NCBI GenBank assembly: GCA_024138025.1
Contig: JAMXBD010000639.1
Coordinates: 708,528 to 772,527, forward strand
Origin: Combretum micranthum
Taxonomy: Eukaryota; Streptophyta; Magnoliopsida; Myrtales; Combretaceae
Reading direction: 5' to 3'
Length of the DNA stretch: 64,000 bases
Made by a program: the position numbers and the translations under genes. Within the stretch, counting starts at the first letter, position 1. Every line of letters starts with the position of its first letter. Below the pieces are notes generated by a model. The model saw only the letters and a list, made by a program, of their open reading frames with translations. It did no database searches and was not told the origin of the DNA. Positions 1 through 12,006 of the stretch are shown here, one piece after another.

Positions 1-1610
1 CTGCAATAGATATTGAAGCTTGTAGCAGCTAAAGATAAGTTTAAGAATTGAAGCACAATAACCATTGCGGCCTATGGTCAAGCCCTTGATGTACCCCATG
101 ATGATGTTGTGAATATTTTTAATAGCACGCCACCCCCAGTTTGTTAAGGTACGACATAGTTTTCTTATAGCAATGTGCCCTGCAACTCTTCCTAAGATGC
201 CCTCAACCCCCAGTTTGCTTAGGCTCAAGCTTAGTTTTATGTAGTGATGTGACCCTCGACACCAAATTGTGTTGCTAGCTTTTAGAACCGCTTTAGTTAA
301 GAAGTTTATAGCATATTTTTAGGGTGCGAGACAGTCCTTGTTAGAGTTCTTTCCCTTTATGTGTTTGTGATGTATGCCTATTGTTCTATAGGAGCTTTCA
401 ATCAAGACCCAGTGTTTCCCAAAGATTATGACAATCTCTAAGCAGAATGTACATGTGAGTAACTTAAATTTTATCACAATGTTGTGCTTGTAATGTAGCT
501 ACACTAAACTAATTATGTGTGGGGATAGGGATAATGTATGTTGTATGGTGCTTGGATGTGTAACAAGCTTTAATAATATAAATGATAACAAAATTCTCAA
601 TGCTAATGTTCAATGAGTATTGATGATTGTCTGAACATTGCTTGGCAATCAATAATATAACTTAAGTCTTATCTGATCCTTAATTTAAAATTGACCTACT
701 TTGCACAACAGCATACAACATTAGCATGGTACCCATGTCACCTATTGACATTCTAATCCTAAGGTAATGCCAAGTCACGTTAGGAGAATCCGGGTGGGGT
801 TATCATATGGTTGTTAGCTCCACGAGAACTAAGTTGACCTATGGGACGTTGCTTGAGTGGCAGAGGCTTAGGGTGCCAATGCTTCGGGGTTTCTAATGGT
901 TCTAAGGTGAAGTTTAGATTATGTTGAATATGTATACAAGTAAGTATAGATATACTAAGTAAGTTTTGGAAAAGCCTCTCCTTCCTTGGTTCTCAGTCTC
1001 TTTTGGGCATGGATTGCTTGAGATTGGTTCTTTAACCCTCAAAGAAGGGCGTAAATCCCCATTTGTTTAGATTCTAATAATCTAAACTGTGCATTACATA
1101 TGATTGAGTGTGACATTGCATATGATTGTAATTAAGACTTGTTTGGTATCTATTTGAAGTATGGTCTAATCATGTTATCTCATCGAGCTGTAGTGTGCTC
1201 ACACTCTTACAAACTTTATGTGCTTTTAGGGATCTCTAGAGTGGATCCAAGCTTGAAGTGAGCGAATGTAGTAGATCTCAAGGGGAAAATCCAAGGCTCG
1301 AGTGAAAGTAAAGATGTTTCTTTTGTTTAGATACCATATGATTGTTCCTTGTAAGTTGTAAGTTTGTTAAGAAATGATCCTAAGTTATATATATGGAAGT
1401 TGTTATTGTAAAGATCTTATATGTATACGAAATTTCTTATCTTGACAACCTTACAGTCATGTTTTAAAATGCTCATGCCATGGAGTGTTCTAATAGTTTG
1501 ATGCCCATGAGTTTTCTTGAAAGGCCTTTGTTGGCTTATTTTTAATTCATTACTCTCCAAGTCGTCTTAGGGGCGTTAATGCTATTAGAGTGCCCTGTAA
1601 GGATGTGACA
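1..1610 (+). mobile_element. Large Ty3/gypsy-style LTR remnant, 3' portion
   Basis: The stretch shows the same ordered landmarks as LTR-like blocks ending at 10770, 27140 and 58497. These are a purine-rich word followed by gggcgtaaatcc (about 1044-1059), a region resembling 'tctcactaagc', and a terminus ending in gtgaca at 1610. Its 5' part lies outside the window. No primer-binding site follows the terminus, so it is either a solo LTR or a 3' LTR. No coding sequence is visible. The orientation follows the reversed copy at 2657-5570, where a Met-tRNA-type primer site lies just outside the equivalent end. Similarity was judged by eye only. Confidence 0.45.
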
Positions 1611-2643
1611 ACAACAACTTAATAAATGAAGATTGTAAATTTGCTATTCCATCCTTATCTGCATGTGCATATAAAATATGCAGTGTTTATATTCTGTTAA
1701 TTATCAAGAACATTATGTTTTGTAAATTTGTCTCAAAGGAAATTTTCAAATTTTATATGTTACAATTAAGATTTCATTTGATTTTAGGAATTTATATTTG
1801 TCAAATTTATGAACTTGAGGATATCAAAGAAAATTTTGAAATTTTGAGTTTTCTTTTCATTTTGATTTCTTTATCTTGTCCATATACCAACAAATATTAT
1901 TTAGAGGGAAAATTCCTATTATATTTTGTCATTTTATCAAGCCAAATAAATCTAAAACATAATACACAAACACTTAGAATCTATATCCAATTTTAAAGGA
2001 TTTAGGGGCAAGTCCTAATGTTTGTCTATATCATTTGTATTCTACTTACATTTTGCCAAATTTTGAATTAAGTTCATTTATAAATAAACATCAAACACAC
2101 ATGCAAAATTACATCTCAAACAAAATACATAGCAAACATACACATATATCACCTAAAACACAAATACATTTAGCACATAGCAAAACACATAAATACAACA
2201 TACAAAATCACATAATTATTCTAATTGAGTCAAAATTTCAATTAAACTACAACATGCAACACTTACACAGCACATAACAAATAAGCATACATATTACGTA
2301 ACAAAACATCTCATAAAAAAATACATATGCATCACTAAGTGATTTATAATATAAGAAATATAACATATAAGTTCATACAAACACAAAACATAGTATACAT
2401 GACAATTCATGCATCATTCCGATTAGTTCAATTTTAGATATCACAAAAGTAAAATTTAAGTCAAGTTAATTAATTTTATGTGATTAATTAATTTTACTAA
2501 ATTCAAAACTAAAAGATTAATAATTAACATAACATAATAAACAAACACAATTCATATACCCAAGTTTTTCCTACTCTCAACTCAATGATTCGAAGATGTA
2601 ACCTAATTCATTATGCAAGAGCAAATGTCTGAGATAAACATTT
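1611..2643. other. AT-rich stretch, no gene seen
   Basis: Very AT-rich DNA with A/C-rich runs such as repeated cacata and aacaca words at 2090-2400. Two short open frames (1715-1996 and 2035-2277) have low-complexity composition and no recognisable domain; I take them as chance frames. If the primer site at 2644-2655 is real, this interval would be the internal region of the minus-strand element whose LTR follows it. Confidence 0.4.
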
Positions 2644-2655
2644 GCTCTAATACCA
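2644..2655 (-). promoter_or_regulatory. Met-tRNA-type primer-binding site, decayed
   Basis: On the minus strand this reads TGGTATTAGAGC. It differs by one base from TGGTATCAGAGC, the initiator Met-tRNA primer site of many plant LTR retroelements. It lies directly outside the end of the LTR remnant beginning near 2657, where a 5' LTR would be followed by its primer site. This gives the orientation of the whole LTR style seen across the window. Confidence 0.5.
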
Positions 2656-4528
2656 TTTTACTTTAACGCCTTGAAATTGGGTCTGGGCATGAACAGTGAC
2701 ACATATAACACTTGTATATTATATGCTCAGGCTTCCTTATATGACTTGTTCATGGTGAACATTTACTACTCAATTTTAGATTCTAAAATCGTTTAATTAG
2801 ATTCTAAAAACAAGTGGATTCATAATGATAAAATAAATCTTTTATAAAAACATTTTATAATCTACTCTCATAAGTAGATTAATCTCCACAAAATCAATTG
2901 TAACATCAGGTATTTGATCAAAATGCTTATTCAAGATGGTAAACAAAGCTTTCAAACTTATTATAAACATTGGCTCCATAGACAATCCTTAAAAGAATAA
3001 TGCAAACTTTAAAAGGTAAATCCAATTCATTAATAAATTAAAACAAAAACAAATCAAACGATCCTATTCCTCCTTAATCTTTTTTAAACTACTCCCAAGT
3101 TAACCCATGCTTGAAATAATTACCATCATCGTCATTATCATTCAAATCATCATCAAAACAATCATCATTCAATCAACACCTGGAAAGAATACCATAACAC
3201 AAACACACACAAGATGACATACGAGCTCAATTTAATGCACTACATCACTCAAACTTTATTATCTTTAAATTACAGTGAAATAAGCAGCTCTAGAGCACCT
3301 ATACTCCGAATCATGCCTCTAGGAATCTAGGGCTCTTGAATAATAGTAGTTGCTTAGAAGGTTGATCTAAGCAACCCATATACTTATTTCTGCTATAGCA
3401 AACCAAAAAAGAAAAATAGCTTTACCTAAGGTTCAAAGTTGTTATATACACTATAACCATCACAGTCCATAATATGATAAGGCTCAATCGGTCCTATAGA
3501 CGTAAGCTTTATGATATTACTTCTCACCGATCATGATAGATATTACGCCAGTACCGTTTACCCTATTAACTACCCGCTGAGCCACTTATGAATTGCTTTT
3601 GCATCATGATAGGGGGTGGCCTAAACGCTTAACTCTCATGCTCGCTATGGATAAAGTTGTCGCTCCCCAGACCGAATTAAACAACGCAAGCACAAGCAAC
3701 ACTCAATTATTAGGTCATCACTAAGTTTTAATTCATTTTAACATGCCTATCCTAGTATACAACAAACATGTCACTACGTACCTTTCATGACATTCACAAT
3801 CCAAATAGAATCAGAGGGTAGGTCAACTACCCATAACGTCTATCCAAAAATACAACTCATAAGCATTCAAACAAATTAATCACTAACTTTATCTTTTCAT
3901 TAAACATTCGTTTTAGGTTTTCATTTGAATAGACACAAAAGTGGGAACCTCACCATTGCTATGGAGATTGCCCTACCAAAATATGGATAGTTCTCCATTG
4001 TCTATCAAATTATCTTTAATTAAACTTAGCTTTGATTTATCATATCACATTTATATTAACTCCAAGTCATTTACAAGTTTTTAAGTCTATTTTAACTTAA
4101 CTTAGTCAAGTTGATTAGACTTAATCAATCTAACTCATTTTAGCTTACTAAAGTTTATTAAGTCAAAATTGAGCTTAGATTTATTAACTAATTCATTTTT
4201 ATATCTAAGATTCATATTAGTTTAAATCTACTAATTTACTCTACATTTCAAGTTACATTTGTATAATCATAACTTAATGTAACAAAGTTGGTTAAACTTA
4301 ATAGATATAATTCATTTTAACTCATTAAGGTTCGTTACGCAATGTTGAACTTAAGATTATTAACTAAGTTTATTTTATATTTGGAAACTATGTTAAATCT
4401 GATTTGTTGTTAAATTTATTAATTCCCTTAACTCATTCTTAATAATGTAAAGTATCTAACATATTATATTAATTATCATTAGTCTTTTTCATTTTATTAT
4501 TATTATTATTATTTTTTAATAAGGAACA

Positions 4529-4975
4529 CAAGCAGATAGGGTGGTCGTGTTCCCGTATTTCTATTATATGAGGAGCATGGCTAAATACACTTTGCCATGT
4601 CCCCATCGTGTACAAGTGGTAAGAAACACAATTGAAGCATAAAGAGAAATACAATGGGAGCCGGTTTATAGTCGTGTTTTTCTTAACATGCAATGCATTC
4701 AAAGATCAGAGAGAAACACGGTGAGATAGTAGTAGCCATGTTTCAACCGTACTTTTCTCAGTGAAGCACGGTCGAATAGGCCTAGCCGTGTACCAATCGT
4801 GTTGTTCCAAACTTTTCCTGAATAAAGAAATAGAGAGAAGCACAATTAAATAGGATTGGCCGTGTTCCGGTTGTGTTCCACCCTATTTCTTCTCTAATGA
4901 GTCAAATTCAAAAGTTTTCAAGCAAAACCAAGGAGCACAACTTATTAAAGCCCCCCGTGTTCTCCTCGTGCTCTT
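4529..4975. repeat. LTR word-repeat module (gcacggtcg / gccgtgttcc)
   Basis: Imperfect short words built on cacggtcg, gccgtgtt, cgtgttcc and ggaacacgg recur at spacings of roughly 40-80 bases (about 4548, 4590, 4665, 4715, 4766, 4790, 4860, 4955). Words of the ACACGGCCGTGT kind are known in LTRs of other plant gypsy families such as those of cotton. Here they sit inside the reversed LTR at 2657-5570. Confidence 0.5.
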
Positions 4976-5443
4976 TGATGAATAGAGCATGTTAACTTTA
5001 ATTTATTTTATCTGTTTGTTTTACATCATTCTTCAACAAATGCACCATAAAAGCAGCATACGTACTTATATCCATAGTTTCAACACTTATATACATATTA
5101 TTACATCATATTTCATCAAATCACTTCATGATATATCTAACCAATTCATGATCAAACTTATATCTAGTTTCAAAACACAAGTTCATATATTAATAATCTA
5201 CCAAATCTATCTTAAACCCTATTTATATTTAGCATTAACTCATTATATACATGCATAAGTAACAATAAAAATAGAAGAACATCAGAGGTTACATGTTGGC
5301 CAACTGAAATTACTTGATTTACTCTATCACCACTACTTTTAAGTTGTTGGAGCTTCTACTAGTATGATTCCCTTTTCCTATCTTATTTTCTAACCTTGAA
5401 TTCTCTTCTAGTGTTCTTGAAATTGAGATTTTTGGAATAGATT

Positions 5444-5570
5444 TTGAGAGAAAGAAGAGAGAAAAGAAGAGAAGGAGAAGGGAGGAAGAGGAAAAACGAA
5501 AAGAAAAAGGGAAAGGAAAAGAAAAAGTAGAGAGGTAGGGGAAAATAAAAGAAAAAAAAAAGGATAAAGT
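5444..5570. repeat. Purine-rich (GA) tract
   Basis: A nearly pure A/G stretch made of agaga, gaagag and ggaaaag words ends in a run of A. On the opposite strand it is the pyrimidine-rich patch typical of plant transcription-start or 5' leader regions. This fits a leader segment of the surrounding reversed LTR. Confidence 0.6.
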
Positions 5571-7150
5571 TTTAAAGATATTTTTAGGATAAGAGTATTA
5601 TTTAAAATTCTCTGGCAATTATATTAACTATCAAAACTAATTAGAAAATAATTTGAGAATTTATAAAATATAAATTTTTAACTTTTACTAGAAATATAGT
5701 TTAGAAATTCAATTTGTAGAAAATTTACATTTACTTTGAGTTTGGTTTAAGAATTGATATTTTTAAATAAGTAGTTGATTTAAAAAATTATAGAGATTTT
5801 AGAAAATGAAAGTTAACTAAAGTTTAAGAGTTTAAAAATTTACAAAATATTTTAATTGAATGCTTAAAAGTTTAGAGATTTGAAATTGAACAAAAATGAA
5901 GTTTTAATTGAATTTTGGTTTTCAATTTGTCAAAATAGATAGATGAAGCAATTAAACAATTTTAAAAGGAATATTTGAAATTTTAATTTAATCTACTTTC
6001 TATTGATTATGCCAAGTTATCTAATTATATCTTATAATTTACTTTACTTGATTGGACTAAACCATCTGAGTCAAATTTCTAAATTACATTCTAATTCTAA
6101 TTCAAAATTAACCACCCATTATACTATTTCTATCTTAGTTAGGTATAGGTTTAGAGTATTCTAGCTATCTCGACCCACAAGCCTTAGCCATTCATTGACT
6201 TAGAGGCCGATCTCCTCCGAACCTCTCAAATTGCAAGACTAAGATCCTTTTCAACCATGTTATATCCACTAACAAGAACATCTTCTTTGTTCATCATATC
6301 TCTACTGAGGTTTCCTAGAAACAACCTAACCTCCCCCAAGCTCTTCATGGCTCCTTGAGGGAAATAACATCACCTTGGCTTGTCACTTCTCCCTAGAGGT
6401 GCCCAAACATTCTCGGAGGTGCTCTAGAGGCATAAATCTCCACTTGTTCAGCTACAAATGAATGAGTCACCACTTTCTAACTTCCATAAGCTTAGGAAGG
6501 CAACACATGGATAGGGAATGTTTTATGGGTCCCATTCTAGTATGACCATTGTCTATAAATGGAATCCAAAGCCACATGGCTCGTGAGCCTGATTTCTAAT
6601 TTTTTTTTTTTTGATTAATAAGATTAATCACACCATCCTTACAAATATCCTCTCTTTCTCTCTTTAACCCACTTTTAACTTAAGCATCAAAGTGACTAAA
6701 CTAAATCACCCCCTGATATACCAATAATTGTTTCTCTTGGTTACACACTTTTAGACTCACTATTGGCAATTTTCCACCTATAATGTGTCGGCCTATCTAT
6801 GTGAAAATCTTTAAAAGAGACCCACATACTATCTTTCTTCTATTTTTTTAGTTGACTCATTGAGTCACTATTCCATCACTCTTTTCCTCATTTTTTCTCA
6901 TGATCATGGCTAGACACTTTAAAAACAAAACAATCCTAAAAGAAGCAATGATGCAATGTTTACTGCAATGACCCACCAACAACTAATCCATCTGTCTCAG
7001 GCCTACAGTGCTTGTTGGACCTTGAGACCATGTTATGCTAAGTGATCCATAAGAGCCAAGAGATTAGACACGTGTATTGTCTAGCTTTACTAAAGTTCTT
7101 GAGGATAATGCATGTGATGTTCCCTTATCTGCAAAAGATTACCAGTCCTA
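5571..7150. other. AT-rich spacer without recognisable gene
   Basis: The first 500 bases are low-complexity A/T. From about 6170 the base composition is more balanced (cctccgaacctctc, gaggtgctctagagg), which suggests old transposon sequence. A T-run with 'gattaataagattaatc' lies near 6600. The part just before 7150 may encode a degraded extension of the gag fragment that follows, but I cannot support exact limits. Confidence 0.35.
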
Positions 7151-7498
7151 ATGCCAGCCCTCATGGAGGTCAATAACATGATGGCAAGGTTGTCCACCCT
7201 GAAGGACAACTTGGAGAATGCATCAACTATGAGGTCAGTTATAGGAAGCTCTCCTTTTATTGCTACAATTCAAGCTGAGGTATTGCATAAGGGAACCAAA
7301 ATCCCACACTTGGATTCATATGATTGTTTACTAATTCAAAGGACTACGTAGCCCATCTCCAAAACACCATTATGTTGCATGATTTTAATGATGCCACTTT
7401 CTATAATATTTTCCCCACCACTCTAAAGTCGATCGCAAGGACTTGGTTTAAATAACTTTTGAGCTCTTCCATATCTACCTTCTCTCAACTTGTTGAGT
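7151..7498 (+). pseudogene. Ty3/gypsy gag fragment (retrotrans_gag domain)
   Basis: Ancestrally this is part of the capsid polyprotein of an LTR retrotransposon. The first frame gives a leader containing KIPHLDSYDC. After a stop at 7349-7351 another frame continues with the capsid-domain signature: DYVAHLQNTIMLHDFNDATF, then an FPTTLKS element, then ARTWF, then SSSISTFSQLVE. The order PxLxxYDG - HL - FPxTLKxxAxxWF - SIxSFxxL is the standard one for plant gypsy gag. The fragment stops abruptly at 7498, where a large LTR begins. One frameshift and at least two stops make it non-functional. The family within Ty3/gypsy is uncertain, possibly Tat/Athila-like. Confidence 0.65.
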
Positions 7499-7689
7499 GA
7501 TAAGTCAAAAGACCTTTTTCTAAGTATTAATTTATTAATATATCATATGGATTATATGTGATTTATTAAAGAAAAGAATACTTATTGTATTAAAATGTGA
7601 ATTTTAGGAATAAGAGAAGATAATGATCTTACGAAGATATTTGGATAAATTAAAGGAGGTTTTGGTAAAGAAATATGCAAGTTGAAGAT

Positions 7690-7945
7690 TTACAACATAC
7701 ATGACTTTCTACACAACATGCAAGATGCTGGTGTAGGACAAAAATTTTGACCAAAATGTGATTTGTGTACAAATGAACTACACAACCCTTGTACGAAGCT
7801 TGTGTAGGAGGAGAAAAATGATTAGAAAGTTTTTGAAGTCTACATGGGCACCCCACACAAAATGTGTTCGGGGCATGCAGAAGTGTTTTTTGAAGAAATC
7901 TTCGATTTGTAATCCTACACGGCCTTAAACACGGGTCATGTAAGG
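7690..7945. repeat. LTR word-repeat module (ctacacaac / cttgtgtagg)
   Basis: The words ctacacaac, tgtgtag, ttgtgta and tacacgg recur in both orientations (about 7711, 7733, 7757, 7778, 7800, 7852, 7915). The module ends about 20 bases before a TATA-like box. The same word type appears again at 16585-16845. Confidence 0.5.
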
Positions 7946-7961
7946 TTAATTTTGATCTTAC

Positions 7962-7971
7962 CAATAAATAG
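7962..7971 (+). promoter_or_regulatory. TATA-like box of the LTR
   Basis: The sequence caataaatag is followed within 30 bases by a pyrimidine-rich cttctttttcttcc start-like patch. It directly follows the word-repeat module, the position expected for an LTR core promoter. The match to TATAAATA is imperfect. Confidence 0.3.
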
Positions 7972-10770
7972 CCACCTTTATTCATTAGGGCACATCATCT
8001 TCTTTTTCTTCCATCTTTTAGAGAGCGAATTAACACTTTTTCAAGGAGAAACATAGGATTCATTGAATATCACAAGACAAAGATCAAAAAGGAGTTTTTA
8101 ATCATGCGTCATCTCTATTTTTCTAGTCTTTGTTCTCTTATTACTTTATCCATGGAAAAATAGAGAGCTTTACCTAAGTCTTAAGAAACTTTAACCTGAT
8201 ATGTAGCTAGATTGGTGTTTCATTCAATGAAGTTTATGTTCTTTGAATCCATTTATATATTTTTTTATTGATTTATTAAATTGATGTATGCACAGTGTTA
8301 TTTCAATACATGATTTTGATATTTTGATTGAAAGATCATTTAATAAGATAGATCTTTATAAACGGTAAAGTTTGTATGTATTTCTAGACATAGAAAAACA
8401 TGAACTTTTTGCATTAAGTTGATTCTTGATAAAGGATTTTCAACACTTAGGAAAGATTATCACAAAGGTAGTTGCTTAGCTAAATTTTACAAAATTTTAG
8501 AATAAGTCATCTAAGAATACAAACATTGATAACTCTTTATCATGTAAAGGTTTTCCCGAAAAAAAATAAATATTAATAATTCTTCATTATGCAAAATATT
8601 TTATAATGATCTCATTTCCAAAACTTAGGAAATCTCTTCATTAAGAATTTTAAAAGGAAACACCCAAGTATACTTTTTATACTTCCAAAATGAATTTCTC
8701 AAATATAAATGTTAGTAATACCTTGTTATGTAAAATTTTGTAAAAATCTTATTTACAATACATGAACAAACCTTCTTATTGAAAATAGGAATTTACAACA
8801 AGTCATTTACCTAAGTTTTCTCATATTCCAAAACTTAAAATATTTTAAAGAGGATACCACTTGATGATTTTTCTTCATAAATACATAAAGAATCATGTTT
8901 TGGAAAATAATTAATTAAAAAAAGTTTAATATGAAGATGAAATATTCAAAGACTCAAAATAAAAAATTTCCTTTAATTAAATTTCACATTTGCAAAATCT
9001 AAGAATTTAAAATTTTTATTTAAGAACCAAACTTAGGAAAAGTTTCAAAAGGAAATACGCTTAAAATTTTATGCCACCAATAAATAAAATCATGTCTTGT
9101 AAATTGTTAAATAAAGTTATTTTCAAGTATAAGAACTTTGAGATTTCAAAATACATATTAAGTCAACAAAATAATTTTTCATAAAAGTCAACATTACTAC
9201 TTTCTATAAAAGATTTTTTTACAAAGTTTTATTTTACTTTAGAACAACATCACTAGATCATGCATATAATATGAGTTATTGTCAATACTAAATGATTTTC
9301 AAAGATAGAAATATTTATACGTTTGCTATAAAGTGTCTAAGTAAAGTAAAACTTGGGAAAAATTGCAATTTAAAGGTTGGAACTTTCAGATCAGTTCTTT
9401 GCTGACCCATTTTGAAACCTAAATGACTTTAAAAGTTAAAAAAAAAAAAACTTATAAATAGATAGATCTTTTTAATAGGTAGAAAGCGACTACTAATATG
9501 TGAAATTCTGAGTTAAAATGAGCAAACTATGGTAATTTTAAATTGGAATTTCCATTCATCCGAATTTTAACACATATAATTACTCATTCCAAGTATATCT
9601 TTTGTCTAGGTTATGAGGAATACGAGACTCCTCTTCCTAAGGATTATTATGACCAACTAAGCAAATTGCGATATGGATGAGTGAGTTTTCCCTCATGATT
9701 TCTTTACCTTACTTATGCTTGTAAATAGCTGCACAAGATTTATAAGTACAAGATAAAATGAATATGTATGGGGATATGGGTTTATATGTGAATGCTTCCA
9801 CGTATGCATGATAAGGAATGCTAAGCCTATCGAAACCAACACATGATGGTTTAAATACATTATTAATATTATGTGTTGCTTATGCTTGTTTGATCACCCT
9901 CAAGTGTACTTTAATTATATTTGGCTTTTATATAAAATAAATGGACATGCATTCATTTGTCGAGTAACATATGGTAGACTGCTACTTCTATGCGAAGAAT
10001 GGGAAAAGTTAGAGGTCAAGCTCTTTCTTAAGGAACTAAGGCGTGCTAGGAATACATCCCAAGGATGAGTCATGTCGATCAATCGCTGTGAGTAGTATGC
10101 GCTTAGCGACTAGTAGTAAGGATCATGTAGACCTTCTCTAACACTTGATACGGAGGGCGTAAATCCGTTTTATATATTGTTTTTGGATACATATACATAA
10201 TTGTTTGTATCATATGGTTGTTGCATTGTATGCATAACATATGTGTGAAATTTAATAAACTTGTTTGACGTAAGGCATGAATAAAGGGAATATCTTACTA
10301 AACACGTTGCAAGTTTACATCCCCATAGATTTTGGTTGAAACAAGCATGCTTGAGACTCTATTTGAGGATGAGACATTACGGAAACCATTGGTGGATTAT
10401 TGAGCTTTTACGGAAGAAGCAGGAGCGTAGAAGGAACTTACTTTTTTGAAATTTCTTTATGAGTAATATATGTTATATTAATATTTTGGAGATTACTAGA
10501 AAATGTGTTTATGTAGACTTGAAAGACATTAGCAGGAGTATACCCTAAAGAATTGTAATTGACCTTCTTTATGTTTAGTATTAAGTATTTCTCTTGTCTT
10601 GTTACTTAATTGTTATCAATATAAATTATGCCACTTCGATGTGTTCTCTTGATTGTGATGTTTCCTTATGCATAATATGGAAGCATTTGCGTGACTAAGG
10701 TAGTCATTCCTAGGCTTTAATATTGTGTACGGTGAATTTACACATTTATGGTACCCCTCAAGGCATGACA

Positions 10771-11785
10771 ATAATAGCCTAGATCTATTCATTAAAATTA
10801 TTTCTCAATCTATTTTAACAAAATCACACATGAATTCATATTGTGCAATATACAAATTCAATATCTAATCTGCTCAAGCTATTGAATTCTAGAAATCAAT
10901 ACGAATTCAATTAAATTACAATAATGTTACATGATTTCAACCTAAGGATCCATAAGATCTAAGCTAATTCAACTCCTCATCCATGGATTTAGCAATATAA
11001 TTCAAAAATTCAAAGAAGTAAGTGAAGATCATGATAAGATGAAGCCTGTTAAAGTAATGATCTTTTATAATTTGAAGTCAATTAGGTTTAATGAGTGATC
11101 TCCTTCTAGATTAGTTGTGAATTCCAAAAGCAAAGAATAAGATCTGCAAAACCTTGTCTAAAATTCTCTCTATATTCTAACTTAAATGTACCATCTATCT
11201 TTGTATCACTGTCAATATGTATCTACGGTTCCAGGAAAAGTGCATATTTATAGTACAAATGATGCTAATATGGCAAAAAGGTACAAAAATAACAAAATTT
11301 AGATCAGACATCCAAAAAATGCCCTAATACATGTTGCACCTCGTGTCACAACTTCTTCATTAAACTTCAATTCTTTTACTATACAGCTGTGCCCCTTAAT
11401 ACGACATCAATTATGAGTAATACTCTAAGTAGATGTGCCTGTGTCCTTGCATACATTATTTGCTATGACCGTTTCTTCATTTGTAAAACCAGTGCTCACA
11501 CAGCCATGTTGACAATAGTGTTCTCGATTGTGAAATTGGTAAACTTTCAAAGCATGCCTGCACCTTTGACCATAATATCAACTGTGTGATTACTTCTTTA
11601 AATGCACCCGTGCTTGACCGTGTCTACTTGTTTTGACAAATTTTGTTGATCATTTGTCATATATTTATCATTTCAAGCTTTATTACCTAAGATTAACATA
11701 ATAAAGCCTTAAGTACCAAGTTTATAGGATTCCTAATAAAAAATGTGAATTGAGATCAAATATTCCTTAAATAAATAGAGTAATT
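10771..11785 (-). mobile_element. Reversed LTR-like block with TATA box and word module
   Basis: On the minus strand a word module at 11320-11640 (cacggtcaag, gcacgggtg, cacacag and gaggtgcaac-like words) is followed by TATAAATA (plus 11245-11252). After that comes a pyrimidine/purine-biased start region (plus gaattctctctatattc reversed, near 11165). This is the word module, TATA, leader order seen in other LTR remnants here. No coding domain is visible, and the ends and family were not established. The frame at 11389-11589 lies inside the word module and is not a gene. Confidence 0.35.
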
Positions 11786-11789
11786 TAAT

Positions 11790-12006
11790 CTTATTAGTAC
11801 ATGTACTTTAAAGTTGATCAATTTAGTACTTTAAAATTGAAATTGATCAATTTAATATGTGAAAAAACTATTCATACATCAACCATACCTCCATAATCTT
11901 GGTTGGCATATACAAAAAGTTCTTTTAGACAGTAAATTGATCAACTTCATAATTTAGGTATTTAATTGCATTTTTGTGAAAGGTCAAGTACTATTTGCAA
12001 TATTTA
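11790..12006. repeat. Foldback MITE copy (ttgatcaatttagtac family)
   Basis: Both halves contain the same sentence in opposite orientation: tagtac...ctttaaagttgatcaatttagtac on the left, and gatcaacttcat...tttaattgca...caagtac on the right. Closely related palindromic copies lie at 21815-22098 and 34803-35012. The core words are attgatcaatttagtac and gcaattaggtac. Foldback elements of this kind are common near plant genes. No target duplication was resolved. Confidence 0.55.

Larger units (their letters stand above)
2657..5570 (-). mobile_element. Large Ty3/gypsy-style LTR, reversed, probably 5' LTR
   Basis: Read on the minus strand, the block ends near 2657 after a gggcgttaaa-like terminus (compare ggcatgaca in the sister copies) and is followed by a Met-tRNA-type primer site. 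It contains a module of repeated short words at 4529-4975 and a purine-rich tract at 5444-5570, which is pyrimidine-rich on the LTR's sense strand. The reversed copy at 61094-63400 has the same order of parts. The 5' end was not located and could lie as far out as about 6170. Small open frames inside (4469-4702, 4989-5258) are not genes. Confidence 0.45.
7499..10770 (+). mobile_element. Large Ty3/gypsy-style LTR remnant (about 3.3 kb)
   Basis: The block starts where the gag fragment breaks off (tgataagt) and ends in aggcatgaca at 10770. Its parts in order are a word-repeat module (7690-7945), a TATA-like box near 7962 with a ctt-rich start region, a long A/T region, a gtgagttttccc segment near 9680, the ggagggcgtaaatcc landmark at 10152-10166, a cttactaaac segment near 10300, and a final gtaccc-tcaaggcatgaca end. 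The block at 55.0-58.5 kb shares the last four landmarks. No primer-binding site follows and no clear target duplication was found. The 65-111 residue frames inside are chance frames. Confidence 0.5.

Noticed and set aside
7499..10770. Possible target-site duplication of the large LTR
   Set aside because: The five bases before 7499 (or nearby alternatives) do not match those after 10770, so no duplication is claimed.
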